A stretch of 64,000 nt of DNA from Rhodamnia argentea (lineage: Eukaryota > Streptophyta > Magnoliopsida > Myrtales > Myrtaceae): positions 26,460,962 through 26,524,961 of the forward strand of contig NC_063158.1 in the NCBI RefSeq assembly GCF_020921035.1, in the 5' to 3' direction. Position numbers and translations under genes: made by a program. The notes beneath the pieces were generated by a model. It searched no databases, was not told where the DNA came from, and saw only the letters and a list, made by a program, of their open reading frames with translations. Below are positions 1 through 11,130 of this stretch, in pieces. How positions within the stretch are numbered: position 1 is the stretch's first letter; each line of letters begins with the position of its first letter.

Positions 1-651
1 TATGGCTCATGTGTTGATGATTCCGTCTGGTCCTAAAGGGTTTGACATCTATAATGACGCGTCTCTCATAAGGAGTTGAACTTGAGGCAACGTTGATGGA
101 TGGAGCTACTTAAGATTATGATTGCAAGATCCCGTATCATCCGAGCAAGGCGAATAAAGTTGCAGATGCCCCGAGTAGAATATCGTTGATTGCTCAATTA
201 CGTGTTCATGAATGGTATATGCTTGAGCAAGTGAGAGACTTAGACTTTAAGTTGGAAGTAAGTCGTCCGTCGAGTCTTGTGGCTACCTTGAGGATCGAGC
301 TAGAAGTGCAAGTGAAAATTAAGACCCTACAATCGACGGACCCCACTATTCAAAAGATCCTTCAAGAGGACTCGCCTAAGCGAAGGGTCGACTTTCAAGT
401 GGCCGAGGATGGGGTACTAAAGTTTCGAGGATGTCTAGTTATGCCAGCTGATGAAAGTCTAAGGGAGGATATCTTATCGGAAGCACATTGTAGCGGTTAT
501 AGTATCCAACCTAAAAGTGCGAAGATGTATCAGAATCTGAAGCAACACTATTGGTGGAATAGTATGAAAGCGGATATAGATAAGTCTATGGCTAAGTGTT
601 TAACCCGTTAGCGTGTCAAGGTGCAACACCGTAAGCTTGGAGGATCGCTGC

Positions 652-830
652 TAGGGGTGAGCAAAAAAGATCGCCCAAATCGGGATCGATGGTCCGATTC
701 TAGATTTTAAGGGGATCCAGTCCGATTCTCGATTCCTAAAATTGGAACCGGTGACCAGGGTAGTCCGGTTCCGGTTCTAGGGCCCAGAACCGGATCGAAT
801 TAAACCGCCCGGATAGGACTAGTCCTTTAA
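652..830 (+). repeat. hAT left terminal and subterminal repeat region
   Basis: The terminal TAGGGGTGAGC is followed by about 170 bp with repeated GGTTCCGG, CCGATTC and GGAACCGG words. Such clustered words near the ends are the usual transposase binding sites in hAT elements. The same words recur at 5325-5490 and in the shorter element at 33904-34671. Confidence 0.8.
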
Positions 831-891
831 AAAAGAAAAAGAAAAAAAGTAAACCTCACGTTTTACTTGTTTAGCTTTAGGGTTTCCTTCT

Positions 892-2252
892 TTGCTTCAC
901 TTTAGTCTTCAACGCAGACATAATACTTCTCTCGCTACACACAAGTTCGACTACTCTATGCCTCCGTCAAAGGAGCCCGACTACTCAGCCTTTGTCTCTC
1001 ACGCGTGCGTGCACCTCCGCTTTGACACCTCCAAAGGCTTTCCCCACACACTCTCAATCGATCGATCGATCTCTCGATCCCTCGGCCGCGTAGCTTGGTG
1101 AGTCTTTTTATATGATGATTTGTGCATCTTCATTCTTTGAGGTGGATTCGTTCTTTCAATTTTTCTCTTTTTTCCAAAGATCTACACGGATTCATACAAC
1201 GATGAGCTCTTAATGAGCCTTCTAAGGCCCGCATGAGCTAGAAACTCTTCCATCTTGTAGAACAAGAACATGAGGATTTGTGGCCCTATAAACTCCTCAC
1301 TAATACCAACCTGGAAGATAAAACTTCTATCATGGTATGAGGATAGATATATAAAGAGAGTGGTGTTTTGTTCTTTCCGGGTAACCCGTAATTGGGATTT
1401 TTTTGGGCGGCTTGATGTAGGTCACTAGAGTATCGGTATCTCCAATTAATATAAGCTCTCTCCTATTCCTAACTCTTTAACATTCAGTGTCGGCTCAAAT
1501 ATATTCTCATTCCTTGGTTTTAGTTTCTTGTGTTTTAAGTACATGTTTGTGATTCTAGGAAGATTCAGAGCTCCCACTAGCTACTATTATCTAATTTTGC
1601 AAAAGATAAAAGCTTCTGTTTGTCCCGAACATACTTGTAAAGATCTTAACTTCTTATAACGTATACTTTATCCTTATTAGTTTTTGCATAATCGTGCGTG
1701 CAAATGTGTGTTTGTGTGAGTGAAATATAGCAAAGGGTTTGAGAAATGCCAAAGGATCCACGAGGAAGCAGGGGACAAAGGCTTTTCTTATTAGTTGGTA
1801 TTAGAAAGGAAGGAGGATAGGTTTGTTAGTTGTTTTGCTAAGTGTATTTGCTTTTGGACGACTGCAAGCCTTTTGTGGGCTTTCATATGATGAAATAATT
1901 TGAAAGTGAAACAATTAACACAATTCAAGTATAACCAAGAGAAGGAGACCAATATGCCTTTTTTATTTCACCTTATTGAAAAGATCGCAAGACTTTACCT
2001 TTTTATAGGCTTTTTACCCGACTATTGCTCTTACTCTTCAATAACTCATTAATATATCTACCATCCGAAGGAGATAGATTACTGAAAATTTACAAAACAT
2101 TAAAAAAGCTATAGAAGCACGGACTTGGACACTAGAAACCTACAACACGCTTAAGACATGAAATTCATTCACCATCCTAGCAATGGAATTAGAAATCGAT
2201 CTCCCTTGGCTTTTATAACTTATAATCTATTTGATTCGGGTGATCTACCTAT
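892..2252. other. hAT 5' non-coding region
   Basis: This stretch inside the hAT element precedes the transposase frame. It is AT-rich with scattered stops in all frames. A short open frame at 892-1101 has no recognisable domain. It probably holds the transposase promoter, leader and perhaps introns, but I cannot place any of them. Confidence 0.4.
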
Positions 2253-4340
2253 ATGTCAATGGAAGTGGACAAATCCATCGATGAGATGACTTCGCCAATG
2301 GACTCACTAGAACATGAAGGTGAAGAAGTCTTCGAAGAGGAAGTCGACACAAATAAGGTATCTCATGGTTACCCAACCGCTATTGGTTCACAAAAATCAT
2401 CACAAGCCTGGCTTCATTTTTGTAAAGGCAACAAAAATATGAAGGGAAAAACTGAGGTGTTTTGCAAATATTGTGGCACCATGCATTGGTATTGTGTTAA
2501 TAACGGTACTTTCGCTATGTTGAAGCACTTGAGTAGGTGCAATAAGTATCCTCGAAATATAGATAAGAAGCAAAAGTTTTTTGTCCCACGTAGAGTGGAT
2601 ATGACTCAAATGACTACGGGAAATACCAACACTAGTAGTACTAATGATTTATCAACATGGGAGTTTGATTAGGAACTTTGTAGGCAAATGCTTGTACGGA
2701 TGATTATAGTAGATAATCAACCCTTTTCATTGGTTGTGCGTGTAGGATTCCGTGATTTTATAAGCCATATACATCCTCTTTTCAATCCCATCTCAAGATT
2801 TACAGTGGTTAGAGATTGCATGAAGTTGTATCTTGCTAAAAGAATAAGTTTGAAGAATTTTTTTCGCAAGCTTAAGTCTAGAGTCGCACTCACAACCGAT
2901 ACATGGAGCTCCACTCAGAACTTGAACTATTTATGTCTCACTGCTCATTTTATTGATGATGATTGGAAATTGCACAAAAGAATCATCAATTTTGTGGTAA
3001 TGTTTGGTCACAAGGGCAAGGAAATTGGAAAAATGATTGAGAAATGCATCTACGAGTGGGAAATAGAGAAACATGTGTCCACGATCACTGTGGATAATGC
3101 TAGTTCGAATGATGTAGCTATTAAGCTTTTGAAAGCTAAATTTTTAAAAGATAAGTTGTTAATCTTATATGGTGAAGCTTTACACGTGAGGTGCACAACT
3201 CATATTTTAAACTTGATTGTGAGGGATGGATTGCACGAGATACATGATTCTATTACACGTATTTGAAACGCTATTAGGTATGTGAGAGGTTCTCCCATGA
3301 GAGCTAAATCATTCCAAGCTTGTATTGAGAGTGTAAGGATCGCTTATAAAGGTTTAGCTTGTCTTGATGTTTTCACTAGGTGGAACTCCACTTATCTCAT
3401 GTTAGACACTGCCTTAAAGCTAAGAAAAGCTTTTGAGAAGCTGGAAGAAGATGATCCTTTCTTCTCGGCTAAGCTTGAAGATGAAACTCCTAAAAATGAA
3501 GATTGGGAAAATGCCGTAGTTCTTATCATATTTTTGAAGAAGTTTTATGATTCCACCAACAAGATGTTCGAGACTTTGTATATCACTTCAAATGATTAAA
3601 CTCTGAAATAAGCGGTGAATGCTTCGGATGTTAGAGTAAAAGCCATGGGGGTGAAGATGAAAGAAAAATTTGACAAATATTATGGGAGTTTCGAAAAAGT
3701 GAACATGATGGTTTTGATTACGGTGATATTGGATCCAAGAAAAAAGATGAAGTATGTGCAATATTGTTATAAACTAATTTATGATGATGATGAGATAGTA
3801 AATGAGATGTGTGATTATGTGAGGACTTACCTAGAACATTTGTTTACTTTTTACGAGAAGTCTTGTGGTTTCGGACCTTTTGGCAACAAAAATTAGTGTG
3901 GTCAACTTTTAATTGATGCTGGTGGTAGATTGGGTGGTCAACATGAGGAAGGTCATAAAGATAAGATTGGTCTCACTGTGGATTTTGATGTGAGTTTTGA
4001 TGGGGACAAGGCATTCCAATTCTTTATATACAAGGAGAAAAAAGTGGCCGATGGCAATTTATCCGAGATCGAAAAGTATCTTCAAGCCGCACGTGAAGAA
4101 GGTCGCATCGTTGACATTTTGATGTTGTGGAATACTGCTAGCCAAAAGTTTAAAATCCTCTCTTTGATGGGTCGGGATATCTTGGCTATTCTTGTAACAA
4201 CCGTTGCTTCGGAGGCCACTTTAAGCACATCCGGTCGTGTGCTTGATGGCTATCGAAGTTCTTTGACTCCTAGAGTGGTGGAAGCTTTGATTTGCGCTCA
4301 AGATTGGTTGAGAGTGGTTAACAAACCGGTTAATATTTGA
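2253..4340 (+). pseudogene. hAT transposase (BED finger, RNase H-like core, C-terminal dimerization domain), five in-frame stops
   Basis: A single frame holds a complete transposase of the plant RICESLEEPER/zinc-finger-BED type. An acidic N-terminus is followed by a BED-type finger (CKYCGT, later HLSRC), then the RNase H-like core with TDTWSS, LNYLCLTAHF, TVDNASSND and TRWNSTYLML, and the C-terminal hAT dimerization motif (ILVTTVASEATLSTSGRVLD, ALICAQDWL). About 695 codons in all, a normal length. The frame is never shifted but is broken by stops at 2670, 3264, 3597, 3609 and 3894. Each (TAG, TGA, TAA, TAA, TAG) can come from CAG, CGA or CAA by one C-to-T change. The family cuts and pastes DNA in the nucleus; this copy cannot make a full protein. 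Confidence 0.93.
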
Positions 4341-5324
4341 GGAGTGCATCGAGGATGCGGAAAAGTTCAAGTTGGGTAAGTCATGGATATATCTTTTCTT
4401 TTGTATCTTGTATTTCTTTTGTATATCTAATAAGTGAATGCTCTAATTAATATTTTGTTTTTTCTAGCTATGGAAGATGCTTGCTCGGAGCTTACCGGTA
4501 AATAGAGTTTACAAGTTAGTGGAAGGAATATATGGTGAGATTTTCATTCAGTAATTTTCACCTTAGTTTTTGCATCTTATTGGCTAAAGCCCATGCTTAA
4601 TAATCAGCCCACGACTCTTATGCACTTTGATGTAAGGGGAAGCATTTGCAACAATTTTGCATGCCATGTGATGCATGTGTATGATAGATTTGAAACCATT
4701 GTAGCATAAGCACATTGTCTTAAGTTCTCTAAACCAAAAGCTCATTACTTGTTATTTGCTGCTATTTAGAGTTAACTTTGCAAGAAGATGTGAGCTGTTT
4801 TATTGCCAAATCCCAACTTATAAGTCACTTACACCTTCCCGATGAACATCCTCTTTCTCCAAGTATAATCCCTTTGAGTTCGCTTTCTATTAATTACATT
4901 TCTAATTCAAAACTAATGTACGTTGCTTATATATACTTATTATAGGTTGGATGCACTTTTGTTTCATCCATCAAATATCAAGAAAGGATTTGAAGTTTAG
5001 AAATCTTGCCATTTTTCTATTTCACTATCATTTCTGTTAATGTTACGTGATCAAGTGTACTTTTTTTTTTCTTTGGGTGTGAGTTTAATGAGCTTTTGAT
5101 GATCATATGGGGACACGTTGACTTGTTGTTGAGTTTTTGAGTTTAGACTAGATCGTGGGGGCAGCGAGCAGCCTCTTTGAATGGTACAAGTAATGAGAGG
5201 CCCGTTGTTGAGCATTGTTGTTTGAAGTCTTGGGTCGTTCCACAAATATGTTTGGAGAAATCCCACTTTTGATGAGCTTTCGTAATTTTTCTTTTTTACA
5301 AGTAATGAGCATCTTTACCGAAAT
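4341..5324. other. hAT 3' non-coding region
   Basis: This lies between the end of the transposase frame and the right subterminal repeats. It is AT-rich and I see no coding signal. It probably includes the 3' untranslated region of the transposase gene. Confidence 0.4.
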
Positions 5325-5490
5325 TTTTTGGAACCGCCTGGGAATCGGACCGAACCGATGGTCCGATTCGGTTCCGAGTTCCGAGAGTGGCCGGTCCGGT
5401 CCGCGGTTCCAAAAAAAGGGAACCGGGACCACCAATCTAGTTCCCGATTTTTTATGGGAACCGGACCGAACCGGGAACCGCTCACTCCTA
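5325..5490 (-). repeat. hAT right terminal and subterminal repeat region
   Basis: Dense GGAACCG, GGTTCCG and CCGGACC words lead to the terminal GGAACCGCTCACTCCTA. The last 16 bases are nearly identical to the right end of the short element at 34656-34671 (GAACCGCTCACCCCTA), which ties the two into one family. Confidence 0.82.
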
Positions 5491-7509
5491 ACCGATGTAG
5501 CCTTTGGGGATTCCGGAGTAGAAATGGGAGCATATCACAATAGACTTCATGATGAGATTGCCAAAGAGTCAAAAAGGACATGACTCAATATGGACCGAGG
5601 TCGACAAATTGACGAAGTCGAGGCACTTCATTCCAGTAAGAAAAGACTTTGCTTTGAATAGATATGCAGACTTGTATGTGAGGAATATCGTGAGACCGCA
5701 TGGAGTGACAGTGACGATCACTTCGCACCGAAACCTAAAGTTCACTACCACGTTCTAGAGAATTCTACAAATCGCTTTGAGGACTAAGCTACAATTCAGT
5801 ATGTCTATCACCCGCAGACAGATGGCCGCTCTGAAAGGACGATTTAGACTTTGGAGGACATGTTGAGAGCCCGTGTTTTGGATTTCAAAGGTTGTTGGGA
5901 AGAACAGTTGCTTCTGGTTGAGTTCGCCTACAATAATGCTTATCAATAGAGTATTAAGAGGGCACCATTTAAAGCGTTGTATGACAGAGCATGCAGGATG
6001 CCACTCTATTGGGACGAAGTAGGTGAAAGAAAGATCATTGGTCTTGAGTTAGTACAGCAGTCATTGGAAGCTATCAAGGTCATTAGAGACATAATGAAGA
6101 CAGCTCATAGTCATCAGAAGAGTTACGCCGATAAGAGGCGCAGATCTTTGGGGTTTCAGGTGGGCGATCATGTTTTTCTAAAGGTGTACCCTATGAGAGG
6201 GACATCTCATTTTGGCAAGAAAGGAAAGCTAAACCCTAGGTATGTTGGGCCGTTTGAGATCCCGAAGAGAATTAGAAACCTGGCTTGTCGTCTTACGTTG
6301 CCGCCGGGGCTTGCTCGGGTACATAAAGTGTTCTACGTATTGATGTTGAAGAAGTATAAGCCGGACCCCACTCATGTGCTAAGTTATAAAGAGATCGAGC
6401 TGGGTGAGCAAGCTGCGTACGTAGAATGTTTAATTAGGATCGTGGATAGGAAAGAACTAGTGCTCCAGAACAAGACAATCCCGTTAGTCAAGGTGACTTG
6501 GTAACACCACGGAATCGAAGAAACTACCCGAGAGAACAAGGAAGTTATGAAGAGCAGCTATCCTTATCTTTTTGAGTAGTTATGGCTGTATTGCAATTTC
6601 GAAGACGAAATTTCCTAAGGTAGGGAGAGTTGTGACACCTTGGAAATTCGTTATCCGTAAGTGCCTAAATTTGATAAAAAGATTAATATGAATTTCAGCC
6701 AATATAATATTTTGGATCGTGAGAACGTAAATGATGATTTTTGGACAATACTCGGAACGTTAATCAACCTAGTTTAGGCTTCATAAATCTTAGTCGCTTC
6801 GATTTAGGATTTAATTCCTCGTACCCAAGCTTAACTCTGGATGAGCCCGACCCGTGCAAAGACCAAAAATGCCATCTGTTAGTGGAGCCAAATGTCCAAC
6901 CGGTTCTAAATTGCCTGTTGTCCAAAATGCCTACTACTATTAATGCATAGAAGATAAAAAGCCTTAATGGTAATGAGACACCACTTGTCCCATCACTACC
7001 GACCCCTTACATCACCTTTCTCTCCCCCCTCATGTGACTCTCTCTCTACCGCACGAACCACCTCCCTTTGCATTGCTCTTCTTCTTCTTCATTTTCTTTG
7101 TTGCTGCAACTCAACCTCCCTCTCCCTCTTCCTTCACCCACGCACAACCCCACCATACCAACCGCCCCCCCCCTCCCCCTCCCCCCCCCTCTCGTTCAAC
7201 CTCAACCATCCGGCTCCCGGCTCACGCCGCCCGCCCTCGACCTTGCTACCCTGCAACCGAGCCCCAAGCCGATACCACCTCACCCCTCTCTTAGCTCCCT
7301 CATACATGCGATCCAAACCTCCGCTAAGCTACCGGCCTTAAGCCGCACCACCCAGCCCCACCGCGACCTAGAAGAACCCCAGCCCTCAATCGCGTCTGTT
7401 GCCCTCAACCTCGAACCCGAAACCTCTCAAGATCTGTGTTTTCCCCTCCTCGTCGGTGAGACCCACAAGTTTAAAGCCCCGCCGCTACGTCGCCAACAGC
7501 CTCATACCC

Positions 7510-7760
7510 GGTCGTGTGCGAGCCCATGCCCAGCCATGCCCGAGCCCGTGCCCAGTCGTACCGAGGCCGTGCCCAGCCACGCCCAAGCATATGCCCGGTC
7601 ATGCCCGAGCCCCGTGCCCGGTAGTAGTTGAGCCCCGGGCCTGATCGTGCCCTAGTCCCGTACTGGCCGTGCTCGAGCTCTGTGCCCGTGTGCTCGAGCG
7701 TGCCCAACCATGTACCGGGGACCCGTACCTATGAGCCATGCCTCGTTGAGCCCGTGCCTA
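7510..7760. repeat. degenerate GC-rich array of GTGCCC/CATGCCC words
   Basis: About 250 bp contain more than a dozen GTGCCC, CATGCCC, ACGCCC or GTGCTC words, spaced roughly 12-20 bp apart. The array lies in the first half of the gypsy LTR. Proline/alanine-rich open frames across it are side effects of base composition. It could be an LTR enhancer array, but that is inference. Confidence 0.6.
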
Positions 7761-8959
7761 AAGAGCCGGTAGCCAAGTGTGTCATGTATTCGCACCGTCG
7801 TCCGTTAATTGTCTCGTGCCACTAATTGTGAGTTAAATCCCTAAACCCAGATTAGGGCTCTAATTATGCTTAAGGATAGTTAATTAGCTAGTTAGGATGT
7901 TTAGGTGGTTTAATTACGGTCAGATTAGTTAGAAATGTGATTTAGACTAAATGACCGTAATTGGTTACGTTAGTTGATTAGCTAGGTCGTCTATGGCTAA
8001 TTGATAATTAGAATTGATTGATTTTGATTGATTGATCGTGAGCGAGCGATAAGTTAGAAACAAGTATACGATTGATTGCCGATTGGAATCGACTTTGATA
8101 GCGGAATCAACCAGCTTCATCTGATTATTCGTCTCTTGATTGCTTGATTTGAATGCTTGGATCGCCTACCGATTGTCATGGTGTTTGATTTAGAGGCCAA
8201 CCGCCTCGTTTTGCTTGAAATGTCGGTCGATAAAATTGTGTATTCATGTGACCACGTATGAGATCAAATTGCATATTTTAGCATGAAAACAACCTTGGGC
8301 CAAGTCTTTGAGCATGCGTGAATGAGCATTCAACTAAATTCAAAGAAATGAAATGGCTGGATATCGGGTGTGCTTGAGTGGTCACATAATGGATAATTCC
8401 GACGATCATTGTTTTTCGATTGGTTGGTCCTGGCAATTATTGTCTTCTAATTGTTGAAAGCGCGTCAGTCATTGTCTTTTAACTATTCGTTTACCGATCG
8501 CAGCTTGTGAAAGACCAAAATCTTTGTGATGATTCCTATTAGATTCGTGCCGTATCGATAATCATTGTCTTTTGGTTGGTTGAGCGGGGTCACATAGACT
8601 ATCAGAAGCCATCGCTGGAAGTAAGAAACAATGCACATTCTTGCCAAGAGAGCACCAACCGACTAGTGTATTAGACCTAAGGATCGTATTCGATAATAAA
8701 TGGACTACGTGTGGTGTCCTGTGCATGTAAGTTGCGTGATGCGTTGCCAGTGGATTGGTTGGGTTGACTATCATGTCGTGTCCGTATCGCATTATATGTG
8801 ACTATCGGGAGGGTAAGCTTGCATGTGGATGATATATCCGTTCTGTGATGTTGTGATTGGTTTGGTAGAATGCTCTAAGCGAATCAACGCCTTAGCCGGG
8901 CTTAGGTGTTGACTCACCGAGATTATTCTCACCCCGTTATTTAACCTTTCAGGTCCCAA

Positions 8960-9301
8960 GTGATTGAGCTTTTTGTCCGATTCGGCGTCCCTACCGACCA
9001 GCGTTTCTATATTATCCACCATGAGGAAGTGCCCTCAGGGCGAGTCTGGGAGCAGCATGTCACCGAGATCCGGGCCGATGAAGGGTTGTCGCACCTAGTG
9101 ATGCACCTCTTCCAGGCCTGGTTTCTCAATGACCATGGCGTGCTCTTTGGTTAGCTACGGAGACGTGAGGGACCGCCCAATCCGCGCCCTTACGCCCCTT
9201 CTTGGGATCCCATGGACTTGGATACGCCGGATGGGGAGGTAGTGGACCCCGAGTCCGATATGGAGTCAAAACCCTCTTCTGGTCGGGGTTCTAGGGCTTA
9301 A
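8960..9301 (+). pseudogene. ORF inside the gypsy LTR, function unknown, one internal stop
   Basis: A frame of 114 codons opens just after a splice-acceptor-like AACCTTTCAG (ending at 8952). It has a compact, protein-like first half (EEVPSGRVWEQHV, HLVMHLFQAWFLNDHGV), an in-frame TAG at 9152-9154, then an acidic, proline-rich tail (PMDLDTPDGEVVDPESDME) ending in TAA at 9299-9301. Base use in the frame looks coding. I recognise no domain. The homologous solo LTR at 11131-13968 lacks this segment. A comparable ORF at the same relative place occurs in the unrelated LTR at 26212-29402. Confidence 0.5.
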
Positions 9302-9620
9302 TCGTGACCGCCCTCTTTTTGGAGCCCCGTTGATGCCAAGGCATGGCTGTTGGAGTAGCCTTTTGGAAGTAAATGAGAGTTTAACCTTACCCGACGGGTT
9401 ATCTTTTTGAGGTCTTAGAGAGCAGTCCCGAAGTGTGAGGTTGTATATGTTAGTAGGTAACTCCGTAGGGTACTATCCCGTTGTTATTGTTGTGTGGGAG
9501 AGTTTACGTATCCGCGTGCACCGTAAGTACGTAGGTCTATAGTGTCTCTAAGATGCTATCCTTCGTGACCTCGTGGCGATTTGGTAGGGATGTCGCAGGC
9601 CTGAGAGTCGGGGCATGACA

Positions 9621-10426
9621 GCCTCAATTGATCTTCAATACGTCAAGGAATTCACATATGAGCCCCCCAACCCAGATGACATTTTCTCTATTTTCGAAGA
9701 TACGAATTTTGGTGAACCAAACTAGAGGGAAATTGAACCATGGGTTGCTCACAGTCCTGCCAGCCATGCCTCAAAATTACACACTGTGAGTCCTGAAGTT
9801 AATATGACTTACAAGGGCAGCATTCAGAGACATTCAAATACATTTGTTGATGAGAATGGCGAAATTGAAGAAGATGAGCGTGGGTGGGAAACTGTGAGCC
9901 ATCTTGAGGATCAAGGCTCAAGTTATTCACCGGAAGGGAGTGCCGCATCTGTCAACAAAAATTGCCGGCACAGTAATGTGTCAGGGAGCGGAACAGACCG
10001 GGAAGAACATGCATGTGAAGAAACCCCTATTACAGAAATCAGTGAAGTGTGCTCTGTGCCCACAAGACAGACAAAAAAAAAAGGGTCATCTGTAGCGAGA
10101 CTTTGGAGATCATGGCCCATTAACGAGGAAAACTATAAGATAATCTCAGTAGAGGGAATGAATGGTAGGCTTTCAAATGGAAGGTTATCTAATGCGGGTG
10201 TTCTTTCTCCAGATCGGGGGTCAGGTAGAGGCGGGCTGAGTCCCCCGGGTTTGGTGGGCCAGTGGAGTTCTCCTGAATCAGGGCATCCTCACATCACTCG
10301 AGGGATGAAAAGGTGCATTGAATGGCCTCGTGGTGCCCTGAAGAACAGTTTGAAGGCAAAGCTTTTGGAGGCAAGGCTGGAAAGTCAGAAAGTCCAACTG
10401 CGCCGTGTTCTGAAACAGAAGATTTA
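9621..10426 (+). pseudogene. C-terminal fragment of a plant kinesin-like protein (tentative)
   Basis: From the LTR border the frame reads without intron for 268 codons to TAG at 10424-10426. The first part is acidic (YEPPNPDDIFSIFED), then comes a serine-rich linker (GWETVSHLEDQGSS), a basic patch (ARLWRSWP), a glycine-rich turn (LSPDRGSGRGGLSPP) and a charged, probably coiled-coil end (AKLLEARLESQKVQLRRVLK). The whole reads like the tail of a plant kinesin, perhaps KIN-14, but I rely on memory for this and no motor domain is in the window. One in-frame TAG (near 9723) breaks it. The 5' part would lie beyond the gypsy element, outside the window. A protein search would settle the family. Confidence 0.45.
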
Positions 10427-11130
10427 GGAGTAGATAGAGAATCTCGATGTCCCTGGAGCTATTTTCTTCTATATATGACTAAATCAGCGACGAATCCATT
10501 ACTTCCAGTTCAAGTTAACATGTTTGAGGGTGGTGGAATAGCCATTTGTATATTCATTTCACACAGAATAGCTGATGGATTCACAATGTGCAATTTCATT
10601 AAAGGATGGGCTACTGCATGCCAAGAAGGGATTAATAAAGTATCTCTACCAAGCTTTAACTTGGCTTCATTCTTCCCCTCAAGAAAAATCATGAATCCGA
10701 AATACTAGAAGGAACTAAGATTGTCTCCAAATTGTTTGTTTTCAATGGAGAAGCAATATCGAAGCTTAAAGCATAAGGCAAGTTGCACATGGGAAATTGA
10801 GGCCTTCTGTGTTCATTCATTCATTAAATTTACGGGAAAAGATAGGCATGCCAATACCAGAGAATACTTATGGAAATCTCCATAGGCAGGCAATACCACG
10901 TTTTATGCCAAGCAATGAAAGCAAGACCAAGTTGCATGATATGGTGAGTCTAATCCATGATGCAATACAAAACACCATCAAGGATTGTAACCAACAACAA
11001 AATGGTGGTAGTGTTTTTATGGGGACAATTGATGCCATAAAAGAGGTGGTTGAAGAATTTGAGAAAGGTGAGGCGGATATCTATCTATGCCCTAGCTAGA
11101 GCCGTTTCCCAACTTATGAAAGAGATTTTG

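Larger units (their letters stand above)
652..5490 (+). mobile_element. full-length hAT-superfamily DNA transposon inserted in gypsy integrase
   Basis: The left end reads TAGGGGTGAGC and the right end, inverted, reads TAGGAGTGAGC: short hAT-type terminal inverted repeats. The flanks atcgctgc (644-651) and accgatgt (5491-5498) are a diverged 8-bp target duplication with five of eight matches, as hAT elements make. Across the element the host reading is gypsy integrase: up to GGSL on the left and P-M-stop-PLGIPE on the right, so the boundary is supported independently of the repeats. Both ends are rich in GGTTCCGG/CCGGAACC subterminal motifs. One transposase reading frame lies inside (2253-4340). 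The element is 4,839 bp, a usual size for an autonomous plant hAT. Confidence 0.9.
3..6579 (+). pseudogene. gypsy pol polyprotein remnant (RNase H, integrase, chromodomain-like), split by a hAT element
   Basis: From base 3 the frame reads the start of RNase H (GFDIYNDAS), then jumps after an internal deletion to its end (HPSKANKVADA). The 186-611 stretch is the H2C2 integrase zinc-binding module, ending in an ARKCLTC-like motif changed to AKCLTR. The frame stops at the hAT insertion (652) and resumes at 5499 with the integrase core (HDSIWTEVDKLTKS). The second catalytic aspartate is lost: the usual SDRD reads SHRN at about 5731. A frameshift near 5757 and stops follow. From 5977 the C-terminal integrase reads clearly (GDHVFLKVYPMRG, KLNPRYVGPFEI, NKTIPLVKVTW), then a stop and the final HHGIEE...YPYLFE, ending in TAG at 6577-6579. 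Non-functional. Confidence 0.88.
1..9620 (+). mobile_element. Ty3/gypsy chromovirus, 5' part outside the window
   Basis: The element enters the window inside the RNase H region of pol and continues through the integrase zinc-binding module, integrase core, a chromodomain-like C-terminus, a polypurine tract (about 6618-6630) and a 3' LTR (6631-9620). The order RNase H, integrase, chromodomain-like tail is that of plant chromoviruses (Tekay/Del-like). It is interrupted by a hAT transposon at 652-5490. The sequence right after the LTR (9621 onward) is the middle of a kinesin-like coding exon read in the same direction, so the element appears to have inserted into that exon. Its left LTR and the left copy of the target duplication lie outside the window, so the insertion cannot be proven here. 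Many in-frame stops show it is dead. Confidence 0.9.
6631..9620 (+). repeat. 3' LTR of the gypsy element (about 3.0 kb)
   Basis: The LTR starts with TGTGACACC just after a purine-rich tract and ends GGGGCATGACA, with the usual TG...CA borders. Homology to the inverted LTR at 11131-13968 confirms both ends: for example the first 200 bp, the CGGTTGGTGCTCTC-type block near 8650, and the stretch around 8880-8960. It holds a pyrimidine-rich tract (7010-7330), a GC-rich array of GTGCCC/CATGCCC words (7510-7760) and an ORF-bearing segment at 8960-9301. At nearly 3 kb it is long for a plant LTR. The promoter cannot be placed from sequence alone. Confidence 0.85.

Noticed and set aside
7068..7631. 187-codon Pro/Ser-rich open frame on the plus strand (and others nearby)
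   Set aside because: It lies in the pyrimidine-rich and GC-rich part of the gypsy LTR. Several frames are open at once with low-complexity composition, which is what such base bias produces.
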